64,000 bases of DNA from NCBI RefSeq assembly GCF_900176595.1, contig NZ_LT838813.1:5412001-5476000 (forward strand), given 5' to 3'. Positions 1-10,003 of the stretch are shown piece after piece; the stretch's first letter is position 1; every line of letters starts with the position of its first letter. The notes under the pieces were generated by a model. It did no database searches, had not been told where the DNA came from, and saw nothing but the letters and a program-made list of their open reading frames with translations. The DNA is from Aquiflexum balticum DSM 16537. GTDB taxonomy: Bacteria; Bacteroidota; Bacteroidia; Cytophagales; Cyclobacteriaceae. Both the position numbers and the translations under genes were made by a program.

Positions 1-1
1 T

Positions 2-628
2 CCCGATCCGTTTTTGGATTTGCTTATGGATTCCATCAATATTAGGAAATTTGGATTTGAGGAGGAGACAATCATGGCGATGTTTATCCCCAACACTTAT
101 GAGGTGTGGTGGAATATCAGTGCGGAAAATCTTTTTGACAGAATGTACAAGGAATACGGAAATTTCTGGACAGAAGCCAGGAAGGAAAAAGCCAGGCTAA
201 TAGGTTTGAGCCCACACGAAGTCTCTACTTTGGCCTCCATTGTACAGGCCGAAACAGTAAAGGCTGACGAGCAACCCAAAGTTGCCGGAGTCTACATGAA
301 CCGACTACGTATCAAAATGCCCTTGCAGGCAGATCCCACGCTGGTTTTTGCAGCAGGTGATTTCAGTATTAAAAGGGTGCTGAATATCCATAAAGAAATT
401 GAAAGTCCTTACAATACATATAAGTATGCAGGACTTCCTCCCGGCCCCATCAATCTTCCGGAGATATCCGCGTTGGAAGCCGTTCTGAATTTTGAAGATC
501 ACCGCTATCTTTACTTTTGTGCCAAGGATGATTTTTCGGGTTATCATGCTTTTGCCACCAATCTCAACCAACATATGATCAATGCCAGAAAATACCAAGC
601 TGCATTGAACAAAGCCAAAATATATTGA
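2..628 (+). CDS. mltG: Endolytic transglycosylase MltG (YceG), C-terminal part, cut by window edge
   Basis: The reading frame is open to the left edge, so only the C-terminal part is visible; an in-frame TTG at 14 is not a credible start. MltG is an inner-membrane murein lytic transglycosylase that cleaves nascent glycan strands and so sets their length. The YceG catalytic region is clear: 'LASIVQAETVK' carries the family's catalytic glutamate (the second acidic position of the usual 'ASIVEKE'; the first is Gln here), followed by 'VYMNRLRIKMPLQADPT', 'YNTYKYAGLPPGPI' and the terminal 'YLYFCAKDDFSGYHAFA'. The next gene begins one base after the stop, so the two are probably co-transcribed. Confidence 0.95.
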   Translation, partial: PDPFLDLLMDSINIRKFGFEEETIMAMFIPNTYEVWWNISAENLFDRMYKEYGNFWTEARKEKARLIGLSPHEVSTLASIVQAETVKADEQPKVAGVYMNRLRIKMPLQADPTLVFAAGDFSIKRVLNIHKEIESPYNTYKYAGLPPGPINLPEISALEAVLNFEDHRYLYFCAKDDFSGYHAFATNLNQHMINARKYQAALNKAKIY

Positions 629-629
629 C

Positions 630-1037
630 ATGTTCCAAGCTGAAACACAAATACGCGTAAGATATGCCGAGACAGACCAAATGGCCTATGTGTATTATGG
701 CAATTATGCCATGTATTTTGAAGTAGCTCGGGTGGAAGCCTTAAGGTCAGCTGGCTTTTCGTATAAACAAATGGAGGATGACGGGGTAATCATGCCCGTA
801 CTTGAACTACATACTCAATTTATCAAACCGGGAAAATACGATGAATTGTTGACTATCAAGACTCTGATTCCTGAATTACCTGGAATACGGATAAAATTTG
901 AATATGAGGTTGTTAATGAAAAAGGTGATTTGCTCACCAAAGGATGGACTACTTTAACCTTTTTGAAAAAAGACAACCACAGGCCCTGCAGACCTCCTCA
1001 ATATTTATTAGATTTATTGCGACCATATTTTCAATAA
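630..1037 (+). CDS. YbgC/4HBT-type acyl-CoA thioesterase
   Basis: This 135-residue protein is a single hotdog domain. The N-terminal 'RVRYAETDQMAYVYYGNYAMYFEVARVEALR' region (residues 8-38) is the 4HBT signature. It contains the Asp (YAETDQM) that acts as nucleophile or general base in 4-hydroxybenzoyl-CoA thioesterase relatives. The likely role is hydrolysis of short acyl-CoA or acyl-ACP thioesters in the cytoplasm; the substrate cannot be read from sequence. The ATG follows the mltG stop by one base, which fixes the start and suggests translational coupling. Confidence 0.9.
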   Translation: MFQAETQIRVRYAETDQMAYVYYGNYAMYFEVARVEALRSAGFSYKQMEDDGVIMPVLELHTQFIKPGKYDELLTIKTLIPELPGIRIKFEYEVVNEKGDLLTKGWTTLTFLKKDNHRPCRPPQYLLDLLRPYFQ

Positions 1038-1048
1038 TCCACTTTTAA

Positions 1049-1999
1049 GTGAAAAAAAGGCTTCGTTTATTTTCCATTAAGTTTACCCGTAAAGCAAAAG
1101 TTTTGAGGAAATTCCACTTTGGAAATCCAGATCAGAATCTCTATGATGTAGGTAAGATTTTTATGGAACAAATGAGAAAGGATGAAATTACTGAAAGGGC
1201 AGGTGCTATGGCTTTCAGTTTTACCGTGGCCATGTTTCCATTATTGCTCTTTCTATTGAACATGATTCCTTACATAGGTATTTTTTTTAAAAATGTCACC
1301 ACACAGAATATTTTACTTTTTGTGGCCGAAATCATACCCGAAACCATTTATCAGGAAGCTGAGACAACAATCATGGATATCGTAAGTAAACCAAGGCAGA
1401 GTTTATTGTCCATCGGTTTTTTCCTTGCTCTTTTTCTGGCAACAAACGGAGTGGTATCCATGATGAATGCCTTTAATGCAGTATATAGAACCAAGGAGAA
1501 CCGGAATTTTTGGAAAACCCGCGTAATTGCAATCAGTATTGTTTTCGTTTTGGTACTGGCAATTTGTGGTGCGGTGGTGATTATGATTTTTGGAGGTAGT
1601 GTATTGTACAAAATTTCAGAATGGGAAATAGTGTCGAGTAATTTGTACTACTATATGCTGACTTTTTTCAGATTCCTGGTCTTACTTTCTGTTTTCCTCT
1701 TTGCTACGGCTTATATCTTCAGGTTTGCTCCTGCAGTGCATGATAAATGGAAGTTTTTTTCCGCAGGATCACTGACTGCAGGGGTTCTGATCACTTTGGG
1801 ATTTTATCTCTTCACCTTTTACCTGAACAACTTTGCCACTTATAATAAATTATATGGTTCAATTGGAGCCATGATCGCAGTGATGTTGTGGTTATTTATC
1901 ACCTCACTGATTATATTGGTATGTTTTGAGATCAATGTCAGCTTGGATAAAGCAGCCGAAAGAAAATCAGTATCACAAGATCTATCATTGGATGAGTAA
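1049..1999 (+). CDS. YihY/BrkB-family inner-membrane protein
   Basis: The 316-residue polytopic protein has a roughly 45-residue basic cytoplasmic N-terminus, then about six membrane helices. Family hallmarks visible are 'RAGAMAFSFTVAMFPLLLFLL' near residue 51 and the C-terminal 'YGSIGAMIAVMLWLFITSLIIL'. Members were once called 'ribonuclease BN', but that activity is not theirs; the function is unsettled. The start is a GTG 11 bp after the thioesterase stop with no obvious Shine-Dalgarno, so an internal ATG at about 1163 is an alternative. It probably closes the mltG-thioesterase operon. Confidence 0.9.
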   Translation: MKKRLRLFSIKFTRKAKVLRKFHFGNPDQNLYDVGKIFMEQMRKDEITERAGAMAFSFTVAMFPLLLFLLNMIPYIGIFFKNVTTQNILLFVAEIIPETIYQEAETTIMDIVSKPRQSLLSIGFFLALFLATNGVVSMMNAFNAVYRTKENRNFWKTRVIAISIVFVLVLAICGAVVIMIFGGSVLYKISEWEIVSSNLYYYMLTFFRFLVLLSVFLFATAYIFRFAPAVHDKWKFFSAGSLTAGVLITLGFYLFTFYLNNFATYNKLYGSIGAMIAVMLWLFITSLIILVCFEINVSLDKAAERKSVSQDLSLDE

Positions 2000-2091
2000 T
2001 ATGATTATTATCATACTGGCACAAAAACTTAATCAATCTTACTGCAGGTATTCCTGCTTAGTTTTGCACAGAATTTAAAATCAAGATTTAC

Positions 2092-4188
2092 ATGGGAACC
2101 AACAAAAGTATTTTTATAGCGACTGCCGAACCTTTTAGTGGCAAATCCATCGTGGCAATGGGTATGGTGGACATGCTATTGGCTAAAGGACAAAAGATCG
2201 GTTATTTTAAGCCAATCATCAATCATAAACCTGAAGAAAAAACAGATCCTCATATTGACACGCTAATCAAACATTTCAGGCTTCCGATTACTTATGAAAA
2301 ATCCTTTGCCTACACCCGTGAACAGGCCAATGTTTTGGCAGAATCGGGATTACAGGGAGAAATCATAGACACCATTATCAGCAAGTATAAAAGTCTGGAG
2401 CAGGAGTTTGATTTTACCATTATTGAGGGAAGTGACTTTTTGGGAGAAGGAACAGCCTTTGAATTTGACGCGAATGTGACCGTTGCCAAAAACCTCGGAA
2501 CTCCAGTGGTAATTGTGCTTTCAGGTGATGGAAAAACTGTCGCCCAAATAACAAATGCTGCGGTGGTTACTATCAATAATTTCCTGAATAGAAAAGTCAA
2601 GGTTATCGCAGTAGTGGTCAACAAAGTTGAGGAATCGCAGGCAGTGGAAATTAAAAAAGCGCTAAAGCAGCACCTCAAAAAAGATATCATTCTCGCTGTA
2701 ATTCCAAAAATAACCGAACTCAAAAGTCCATCCATGAAGGAAGTCAGAGAACTCCTGAATGCTGAAGTGATGTTCGGTGAAAATCAACTTGCCAATAGAG
2801 TTGACCATTTTATTTTCGGCGCTATGCAGATTTCAAATTTTTTGAACCACATCAAGCAAAATGTATTGATCCTCACACCTGGTGACCGTGCGGATATCGT
2901 CATGGCCTCACTTCAGGCCAATATTTCGAAAAACTTTCCCAAAATTGCCGGTATTGTATTGACAGGTGGATTTGAAATTGCAGAATCTGTAGTCAAACTG
3001 ATCGAGGGTTCGAATACCCTCGTACCCATCCTAAGGGTAAATGATCCTTCATTCTATGTTGCTACCAAAGTGGCGACTATCCATTCAAAAATAACTCCGG
3101 ACAATACTGAGAAAATCCACAGTGCCATCAGTACTTTCAGGAAATTCATTGATGTTGCGGCCTTGGAAGAGAAAATCGCTTCCTTTACTTCAGTAGGCAT
3201 TACCCCTAGAATGTTTCAATATCAACTGGTCAGTTGGGCAAAGAAGAAGAAAAAACATATTGTACTTCCGGAGGGGAAAGATGAAAGAATATTGAAAGCG
3301 GCGGACCGTTTGGTCAGACAGGGAGTGGTGAATATCACACTCCTGGGCGATGTCAATGAAATCAGCACCAATATCAGCAGAATGGGTTTATGTCTAAACC
3401 AGGAAAACTGTCAGATCATCAATCCTCAGGATTCTTTTTTTTATGAAGAATATGTAAACACCCTGTTCGAATTGAGAAAAGGAAAAAACATGCCTTTGGA
3501 AGTTGCTAAAGATTTGATGACCGATGTTGCCTACTATGGTACCATGATGGTCTTTAAAGGCCATGCCGACGGAATGGTTTCAGGGGCCATACATACCACT
3601 GCGCATACCATAAGACCAGCATTACAGTTTATAAAAACTAAACCCGGAATATCATTGGTTTCCTCTATTTTCTTTATGTGTTTACCAGATAGAGTGACCA
3701 TCTTCGGTGATTGCGCCATCAATATCAATCCCACTGCTGAAGAACTTTCCGAAATAGCAATTTCATCCGCTGACACCAGCACCAGGTTTGGGATAGAGCC
3801 AAGAGTAGCCATGCTTTCCTATTCATCCGGGGAATCCGGTACAGGTGAGGATGTTGAAAAAGTCCGAAAGGCCACTGAAATAGTCAAGGAGAAAAGACCT
3901 GATATCAAAGTGGAAGGCCCCATTCAATATGATGCCGCTGTGGATCCGGTAACAGGTAAACAAAAAATGCCCAATTCAGAAGTCGCAGGAAATGCATCAG
4001 TCCTTGTTTTTCCAGACCTCAATACCGGAAACAATACCTATAAAGCGGTACAGAGAGAAACAGGAGCTGTGGCCATTGGGCCTATGCTGCAGGGATTGAA
4101 TAAACCCGTCAATGACCTCAGTAGAGGCTGCACGGTAGATGATATTTTCAATACGGTAGTGATTACAGCAATACAGGCTCAGGAGTGA
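2092..4188 (+). CDS. pta: Phosphate acetyltransferase, long form
   Basis: At 698 residues this is the long, regulated Pta. It has an N-terminal P-loop-like AAA_26/dethiobiotin-synthase-type domain (residues 1-210, 'FIATAEPFSGKSIVAMG'), a DRTGG domain (about 215-325) and a C-terminal catalytic PTA_PTB domain (about 370-698, starting 'KKKKHIVLPEGKDERIL'). It interconverts acetyl-CoA and acetyl phosphate in the cytoplasm. Acetate kinase, usually adjacent, is not found on either side here. The upstream gap of 92 bp from yihY suggests its own promoter. Confidence 0.95.
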   Translation: MGTNKSIFIATAEPFSGKSIVAMGMVDMLLAKGQKIGYFKPIINHKPEEKTDPHIDTLIKHFRLPITYEKSFAYTREQANVLAESGLQGEIIDTIISKYKSLEQEFDFTIIEGSDFLGEGTAFEFDANVTVAKNLGTPVVIVLSGDGKTVAQITNAAVVTINNFLNRKVKVIAVVVNKVEESQAVEIKKALKQHLKKDIILAVIPKITELKSPSMKEVRELLNAEVMFGENQLANRVDHFIFGAMQISNFLNHIKQNVLILTPGDRADIVMASLQANISKNFPKIAGIVLTGGFEIAESVVKLIEGSNTLVPILRVNDPSFYVATKVATIHSKITPDNTEKIHSAISTFRKFIDVAALEEKIASFTSVGITPRMFQYQLVSWAKKKKKHIVLPEGKDERILKAADRLVRQGVVNITLLGDVNEISTNISRMGLCLNQENCQIINPQDSFFYEEYVNTLFELRKGKNMPLEVAKDLMTDVAYYGTMMVFKGHADGMVSGAIHTTAHTIRPALQFIKTKPGISLVSSIFFMCLPDRVTIFGDCAININPTAEELSEIAISSADTSTRFGIEPRVAMLSYSSGESGTGEDVEKVRKATEIVKEKRPDIKVEGPIQYDAAVDPVTGKQKMPNSEVAGNASVLVFPDLNTGNNTYKAVQRETGAVAIGPMLQGLNKPVNDLSRGCTVDDIFNTVVITAIQAQE

Positions 4189-4486
4189 TTTTGGGAAGGA
4201 TGAAGGATGAAGGAAAAAGGGTAGATTTTAGATTTTTGATTGATTCGATAACCGGATTTCTTTTCATTAAAAGTAAAACAAGGATTGTAAACAAATTCTG
4301 GGTTTAAGTCAATTGCCTGTTAATGCGACTCCTGAAGTCTTTAGGATAAAATTGAAAATATAGCGGATTATATACTTTTTTAAATAGCCAATCAACATGT
4401 CTCTTTGTGATTTGGAAAAGCACCCCTTTTAAAACATCTTTACAGGATACTATATATTCCCAATTTCAAACCTATCCTTTGAAAAA
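4189..4486. other. Intergenic region after pta, nothing recognised
   Basis: About 300 bp of A+T-rich DNA. A short direct repeat of GGATGAA occurs at about 4197-4212. No terminator hairpin with a T-run and no small ORF with recognisable sequence was found. Confidence 0.5.
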
Positions 4487-6301
4487 ATGACCAAAACTAA
4501 TTTCAAGAATGTTGTAACAAATTTCTGTTGCCTGGTAATTTCTGTATTTTTTGGCTGTAATGCCCTTTTTGCCCAACAGACTTCGCAGCTGAGCTCCCTC
4601 TCTGATTTCCGCCCAAATTCCGGTACCTGGCAAAACGCTGGAGAAGTATCAGCAGATATTGATAAGCCCAATCTTTTGAATTTCACCAAAGGTGAAGGTG
4701 TTATTGTCAACCAACCCACAAAGAAAAACAATGGTGAAGACCTTATTTCCTTAGAGGAATTCGGTGACATTGACTTGGAATTTGAGGTGATGGTTGCCCC
4801 ACAATCCAATTCGGGGGTTTACCTGATGGGACAGTATGAAATCCAGATACTTGACAGTTGGGGTAAAACCACTGCCCGTGCAGGAGATATGGGCGGTGTC
4901 TATGAAAGATGGGATGATAGCAAGCCTGAAGGACAAAAAGGGTATCAGGGTTATGCCCCAAGGCAAAATGTAAGCCGAGCTCCCGGGATATGGCAAAATC
5001 TGAAAGTCTCTTTCCAAGCCCCAAAATTCAATGAAAAAGGAGAAAAAACTGAAAACGCAAAATTCTTATCCGTTCATCTCAACGGTGTTATGATCCATGA
5101 AAATCTGGAAGTATTTGGTCCTACAAGAGGTTCCTTGAAACCAAATGACATCCCGAAAGGTCCAATTCGGATTCAGGGGGATCATGGTGCAGTAGCTTTT
5201 AGAAATATCAAAGTGACCAAATATGAAACTCCTGAGCCTTTACTTTCCAATTTGAAATATGAGGTCTTCAAAGGTGTATTTAACCAAGAGCCGGATTTTG
5301 CAGCTCATCAAGCTATTTCAGCAGGCCAGGTCAAAAATATACAGGATCCCGTTCAAACTCCTTCCGGTGAAAACTTAATTCGTTATAATGGCAATATTAC
5401 CCTGGCAGAATCCGGGGATTATACCATTCACATGCTGGTATCATCAGGAACAGGTTCTCTGAAGATCAACAATAAAAAGCTGACAGAGATGGGTGAACCT
5501 TACCAAAGAGCGGATGTAAGACTGGAAAAAGGCACATTCCCCATAGAAATACTCGTTTCCAAGACCAATGATTGGTCAGATAATGGTTTTGATTTATTTA
5601 TGTCCGGCCCAGGATTAAGAGGGGATGTTCCCTTGTCTGAAAATGACACCAAACCTGTATTTACTGTTGATCCGATTTTGGTAGACCAAAACGAAGTCCC
5701 TGTCCTCAGGAGTTTTATTGATTTGCCTGATGGAAAAAGGATTACCCATGCTGTGTCTGTCGCCAGCAGCCAAAAAGTACATTACTCATTTAATCTGAGT
5801 ACCGGCAACTTGGTGCAAGTTTGGCGGGGCGGTTTTTTGGATGCTACTCCCATGTGGGACAATAGAGGAAATGGTGTTTCCAAGCCTATTGGGGCAGTGG
5901 TCTTTCTTGGCAATCCCGAAAAAAACCTTCATGATACAGAATTCACTGCCATGAGCGAGAAGTTCAAGGCAAAAGGATATCAGCTCAAAAATGGAGGAGT
6001 CGAATTTCATTACGAAAATATAGGGGTAGATTTCAAGGATTTTATAATTGGAAGAGCAGATGGAAAAGGGTTGGATAGAACCCTGTCTACGGAAGGAATC
6101 ACTGCCAATAAGCGCTACAGCATTGCCTCTGGTGAGGAAATTAAAATGATTCGAGACGGATTGTATTGGGTGGTAGACAAAGGTTACTATATACAAATGG
6201 ATCCAAAATCAGCTTCTAAACCAACCATTGAAAGTGGTGCCGATGGAAAAAATTTGATGGTGTCAATCAGCCTTCCTTTACAATATTCCCTTTTGTTCTA
6301 A
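4487..6301 (+). CDS. Secreted DUF1080 (LamG-like) protein with PA14-like middle
   Basis: The 604-residue protein has an N-terminal signal peptide (about residues 1-28, ending '...CNALFAQQ'). A DUF1080/3-keto-disaccharide hydrolase-type jelly roll follows (about 40-240, with 'SNSGVYLMGQYEIQILDSWG' and 'VYERWDD'). Then comes a PA14-like segment (about 255-375, 'DYTIHMLVSSGTGSLKINNK'). The C-terminal region, with 'HYSFNLSTGNLVQVWRGGFL', is typical of exported proteins paired with sorbosone-dehydrogenase-like enzymes. It lies 18 bp upstream of exactly such a gene, so the pair probably acts together on a carbohydrate or polyol outside the cytoplasm. The exact substrate is unknown. Confidence 0.85.
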   Translation: MTKTNFKNVVTNFCCLVISVFFGCNALFAQQTSQLSSLSDFRPNSGTWQNAGEVSADIDKPNLLNFTKGEGVIVNQPTKKNNGEDLISLEEFGDIDLEFEVMVAPQSNSGVYLMGQYEIQILDSWGKTTARAGDMGGVYERWDDSKPEGQKGYQGYAPRQNVSRAPGIWQNLKVSFQAPKFNEKGEKTENAKFLSVHLNGVMIHENLEVFGPTRGSLKPNDIPKGPIRIQGDHGAVAFRNIKVTKYETPEPLLSNLKYEVFKGVFNQEPDFAAHQAISAGQVKNIQDPVQTPSGENLIRYNGNITLAESGDYTIHMLVSSGTGSLKINNKKLTEMGEPYQRADVRLEKGTFPIEILVSKTNDWSDNGFDLFMSGPGLRGDVPLSENDTKPVFTVDPILVDQNEVPVLRSFIDLPDGKRITHAVSVASSQKVHYSFNLSTGNLVQVWRGGFLDATPMWDNRGNGVSKPIGAVVFLGNPEKNLHDTEFTAMSEKFKAKGYQLKNGGVEFHYENIGVDFKDFIIGRADGKGLDRTLSTEGITANKRYSIASGEEIKMIRDGLYWVVDKGYYIQMDPKSASKPTIESGADGKNLMVSISLPLQYSLLF

Positions 6302-6319
6302 CCTATTGCCTGAAAAAAG

Positions 6320-8287
6320 ATGAAAACCCTTAAAATATTATATACAATTGCATTTTTGATCTGCCTGTCTGTCATATCAACTCAGACAGCATTTGCGCAA
6401 GAGTCTCCCATGGAGGAGGATTACTATAAGATCATGAAAGTAAGTTCACCTGAAGGAACCTTGCTTGAAGTCGGTGGATTGGCCATGATGCCCAATGGTC
6501 ATTTGGGAGTAGCGACACGAAGAGGAGATGTTTTTATTGTAGAAAACCCAACAAGTCCCCGACCCTATTTCAGGAAATTCGCATCTGGATTGCATGAAAT
6601 ACTTGGACTGGTTTACAAGGATGGCTCATTTTATTGTGCCCAAAGAGGCGAATTGACCAAGTTGACAGACACAAATCAGGATGGTGTGGCTGATTTATAC
6701 GAAACATTTGCTTCATGGCCTATTTCGGGACATTACCATGAATATAGCTTTGGGCCCAAAGTCGGAAAAGACGGCAGCTTCTATGTCTCAGGAAATGTGG
6801 CTTTTGGAAATCAGGAATGGTGGAGAGGTGAAAGCCGCGTACCTTATAGAGGTTGGGTCATCAAAATCACTCCATACGGTGCCATTGAGCCCTTTGCAAC
6901 AGGCATGCGTTCTCCGGCAGGTTTGGGAATAATTGAGGGTGAATTGTTTTATACTGATAATCAAGGAGATTACATTGGTTCGGGAGGTCTATGGCACTTG
7001 GAAAAAGGAGACTTCACAGGACATCCAGCGGGACTGGCTTGGACAGGTTTAGAGAATTCTCCTTTAAAACTTACCTCAGCCCAATTTGATGCAGTAGTGG
7101 ATCCGAGAAAAGTAAAAGACGCAAATGGTCGTTATATCAAACCCGAGAATGTAGTAGATGAAGAATTTATAACCCTGTATGAGGCAAAAGAGAAATTGCC
7201 GAACATCAAATTACCCGCTGTTTGGCTTCCACATGGTATCCATGGAATTTCAAATTCCGAACCTTTAGAGATTCCAAAAGGACATTTGGGCCCTTTTGAA
7301 GGTCAGGTTTTAGTCGGTGATCAAGGTCAAAGTAAAATCATGAGAGTATTCCTGGAAAAAGTAAATGGAGAATACCAAGGAGCTTCCATAGATTTCAGAA
7401 GCGGTTTTCAATCCGGCGTATTGAGAATGGTGTTCGCCCCGGACAAATCACTTTTTGTAGGAGAAACGAACAGAGGTTGGGGCTCAGCAGGTGAAGCAAA
7501 TGAAGGTCTGCAAAGATTGGTCTGGAACAATGAGATTCCATTCGAAATGAGGACTGTAAAATCAATGCCTGATGGATTTGAAATTGAATTCACCAAGCCT
7601 GTTGATGTCAATTCCGCCAAGGATCTTGCATCTTATGCTGTGCAGAGCTTTGTCTATAAATATCACCCCGCTTATGGAAGTCCACCTGTAAATATTGTAG
7701 ACAATTCAGTGACCGGCGTCAAAGTCTCTGAGGATGGATTGAAAGTCAGGATAATAGTTGACGGACTGAGGAGATATTATATCCATAAGATTTCATTGGA
7801 AGGAATCAGGGAGAAAAAAGAATTCCATTCTTTGGTTCACCCTACTGCCTATTATACACTCAATAATATCCCAACCGGAGAAAAACTCGCCCTTACTGAA
7901 GTAAGTCAATTCAATTCAGTGGTAGAACAGGAGAGAATCAAAGCAGAAGCAGCAAAGAAAGCAGCGACATCTAAAAAGCCTGTTGCTGTAACAAGTCAGA
8001 ATATACAGACAGCACCAAAAGCCGAAGAGCTTCCATCAATGGAAGTAATCAATTCGTTGTTGGCTAAAAACACCTGCACCGCCTGCCATCAGGCCAATAA
8101 AAGACAGGTTGGTCCCTCCTATGCTGACATTGCAAAAAGGAAGTATACCAACGAGCAGATTGTGGAGTTGATCTATAATCCAAAACCTGAAAACTGGCCT
8201 GATTATGCCACCCCAATGGCCGCAATGCCACAAGTGCCAAGAGAAGAAGCTTTGAAAATTGCAGCCTATATCAATTCGTTGAGGTAG
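6320..8287 (+). CDS. Glucose/sorbosone dehydrogenase-like beta-propeller with C-terminal cytochrome c domain
   Basis: A 655-residue exported protein with a signal peptide at 1-26 ('...STQTAFAQ'). It has a six-bladed-propeller dehydrogenase-like domain (about 45-400) with 'GLGIIEGELFYTDNQGDYIGSGGLWHLE' and 'LPHGIHGISNSEPLEIP' motifs. A C-terminal class-I cytochrome c module follows, with heme site CTACH (C586, C589, H590) and a probable Met ligand in 'YATPMAAMP'. The inferred role is oxidation of a sugar or alcohol in the periplasm with electrons passed to the attached heme. It is likely co-transcribed with the DUF1080 gene. A palindromic repeat begins directly at its stop codon. Confidence 0.88.
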   Translation: MKTLKILYTIAFLICLSVISTQTAFAQESPMEEDYYKIMKVSSPEGTLLEVGGLAMMPNGHLGVATRRGDVFIVENPTSPRPYFRKFASGLHEILGLVYKDGSFYCAQRGELTKLTDTNQDGVADLYETFASWPISGHYHEYSFGPKVGKDGSFYVSGNVAFGNQEWWRGESRVPYRGWVIKITPYGAIEPFATGMRSPAGLGIIEGELFYTDNQGDYIGSGGLWHLEKGDFTGHPAGLAWTGLENSPLKLTSAQFDAVVDPRKVKDANGRYIKPENVVDEEFITLYEAKEKLPNIKLPAVWLPHGIHGISNSEPLEIPKGHLGPFEGQVLVGDQGQSKIMRVFLEKVNGEYQGASIDFRSGFQSGVLRMVFAPDKSLFVGETNRGWGSAGEANEGLQRLVWNNEIPFEMRTVKSMPDGFEIEFTKPVDVNSAKDLASYAVQSFVYKYHPAYGSPPVNIVDNSVTGVKVSEDGLKVRIIVDGLRRYYIHKISLEGIREKKEFHSLVHPTAYYTLNNIPTGEKLALTEVSQFNSVVEQERIKAEAAKKAATSKKPVAVTSQNIQTAPKAEELPSMEVINSLLAKNTCTACHQANKRQVGPSYADIAKRKYTNEQIVELIYNPKPENWPDYATPMAAMPQVPREEALKIAAYINSLR

Positions 8288-8535
8288 CTCCTCGGGATTT
8301 GAAATCCCGAGGACAGTTTACCGGAATTTGTAATTTCAATGCTCCTCGTGATTTGTAATCGCGAGGACAGTTTACCGGAATTTGTAATTCCAGTAGATAC
8401 CTCCTCAAACGTACCAAGATTATAAATCCTGTTTATCTGTGGTTCGATACCGGGCATTCGGTATCGAACAGCCGCTCCTCTCGATTTGCAATCCTGAGGA
8501 CAGATGAATGGAATTTGTAATTTCATTAAATCCGA
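8288..8535. repeat. Modular multi-stem palindromic repeat, copy A (three head units)
   Basis: The stretch is built from small hairpins with a TTTGTAAT-like centre. The head stem pairs CTCGGGATT with AATCCCGAG, and a second stem pairs TGGAATT with AATTCCA. A third is a degenerate form of the CAGGATT/AATCCTG stem. The head-plus-second module occurs three times here (about 8289, 8343 and 8474). Related copies lie at 16.9, 37.9, 41.5 and 55.8 kb. ORFs drawn through it on the minus strand are read-throughs of the palindromes, not genes. Confidence 0.85.
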
Positions 8536-8623
8536 ATCAAAAAAAGGAAAAAAGTACCCGAATCCCTGAAAATGTCTTTGATTACCTATCAAATAAAATT
8601 AAGCTCCTTATAACCATACTAAC

Positions 8624-10003
8624 ATGAAAAATTATTTGGGTTTTCTACCACTTTTCCTGACCCTTTTTCTAATTCTTTCCTTTGAGACATCTGTATCAGC
8701 ACAGGGATTATATACCGCACGAGGTTATTGGGAAGAATCAAATAAACCTACTTACCGGGAAATCAAGCAAAAGCAAATGGTTGGCGATGCACTTTCTGAG
8801 GATGAAATTTCCTATTTATTGGACTTTGAAACTTATCTGAATAATTATTACAGTCGGCTATCCGAGGAAGAGAAAACAAAGTATGAGCAGATGAAGGCCC
8901 AATGGGATAGGGAACTTTTTGAAACCCAACGACCGCAACCTGTAGAGGAATTCGAATGGAGAGGTCGGGACCGGGCAATCAATATCGGATATGGGTTTAT
9001 TTATGGTTTAAGTCTTGTAACAATTGCTGAAATTGATAATGCAGCGGCAGTTGGTTTACCGCTTTTAACTGCTGGACTTTGGGCCTTAGGTCCGGTAATA
9101 AACCCAAACAAGTATAAGGATATCACAAGACCGGTCCTCCGCGCCAGCAATACGGGAAAATTTCTGGGGCTGATCTATGGAGGTTCTTTAGGTCTGATGA
9201 TCGGTGGTGATAATGACAATACAGGTAGATTGGCATTTGGGCTTGCTACTGTTGGAAGTATTGCTTTGGGGGAAGTAGGTTTCCAACTTCAGAAGAAAAA
9301 CAATTATTCGGAAGGGCATATAGAATTGATGAGGTTGTATGGAATTATCGGTCCATGGCTTGGACTTGCGGCCACAGGTGCTCTGGGTGTTGAAAATGCA
9401 AACATATATGGCGCTTCTCTATTGGCGGGTGGAGCTGCGGGATTGGCTTTGGGTAACAAAGTGTCAAGAAACTATGCCTATACCAAAGGCGATATTTTTA
9501 ACGTGGCAGCATTATCAGTTATCTCAACAGGTCTTGGGTTCGCGGCAGCTGTGGAAGTACTTGAAGAAGATGCTTCAAATGCAATTTTATTGATTCCGGC
9601 TGCAGGAACTGTTTTGGGAACCTATTTTGGACAAAAATCAGTAAAAGGCGTGTATCTGACCAATAAACAGGGAAGTACCATCAGTTATTCAACCGGAGGT
9701 GCAGCTTTGGTCGGATTGGGCATTGCAGCTTTGACGCAATCAGAATCCCCTTCTATATATATTGGACTGCCCTCAGCTCTTGCATTGATTACCCAACAAA
9801 TAGTATTCAATAAATACAAAAAGGAAAACCTTAGTAATAATTCATTTTCAGGAAAATCAGGAAAAAACAAAAAAATTGATTTTACAGTGAAAGTAACTCC
9901 CGAAAATTACTTCATCAACAAACAGATGGCAGGAAGAACAAATATCCCAGGTCTTAATCCAAATCCAACCCAATCACTGGTGAATTTTAAACTTGCTTTT
10001 TGA
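8624..10003 (+). CDS. Exported protein with Gly/Ala-rich membrane-embedded repeats, function unknown
   Basis: I do not recognise the 459-residue product. It has a signal peptide (about 1-27, '...ETSVSAQ') and a charged helical stretch rich in Glu, Lys and Tyr (about 30-110). From about residue 120 to 400 there are many short Gly/Ala-rich hydrophobic segments ('GLIYGGSLGLMIGG', 'LLAGGAAGLALGNKVSR'). This pattern could form glycine-zipper helices or a beta barrel. The C-terminus ends in Phe ('NFKLAF'), consistent with an outer-membrane location. It stands alone between a repeat and a long non-coding gap. Confidence 0.75.
   Translation: MKNYLGFLPLFLTLFLILSFETSVSAQGLYTARGYWEESNKPTYREIKQKQMVGDALSEDEISYLLDFETYLNNYYSRLSEEEKTKYEQMKAQWDRELFETQRPQPVEEFEWRGRDRAINIGYGFIYGLSLVTIAEIDNAAAVGLPLLTAGLWALGPVINPNKYKDITRPVLRASNTGKFLGLIYGGSLGLMIGGDNDNTGRLAFGLATVGSIALGEVGFQLQKKNNYSEGHIELMRLYGIIGPWLGLAATGALGVENANIYGASLLAGGAAGLALGNKVSRNYAYTKGDIFNVAALSVISTGLGFAAAVEVLEEDASNAILLIPAAGTVLGTYFGQKSVKGVYLTNKQGSTISYSTGGAALVGLGIAALTQSESPSIYIGLPSALALITQQIVFNKYKKENLSNNSFSGKSGKNKKIDFTVKVTPENYFINKQMAGRTNIPGLNPNPTQSLVNFKLAF

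Noticed and set aside
8266-8592. Minus-strand ORF through the repeat (also 41479-41733)
   Set aside because: The translations repeat 'GITNSGKLSSG..QIPRS'-like strings, which are just readings of the palindromic repeat; no independent coding signal.
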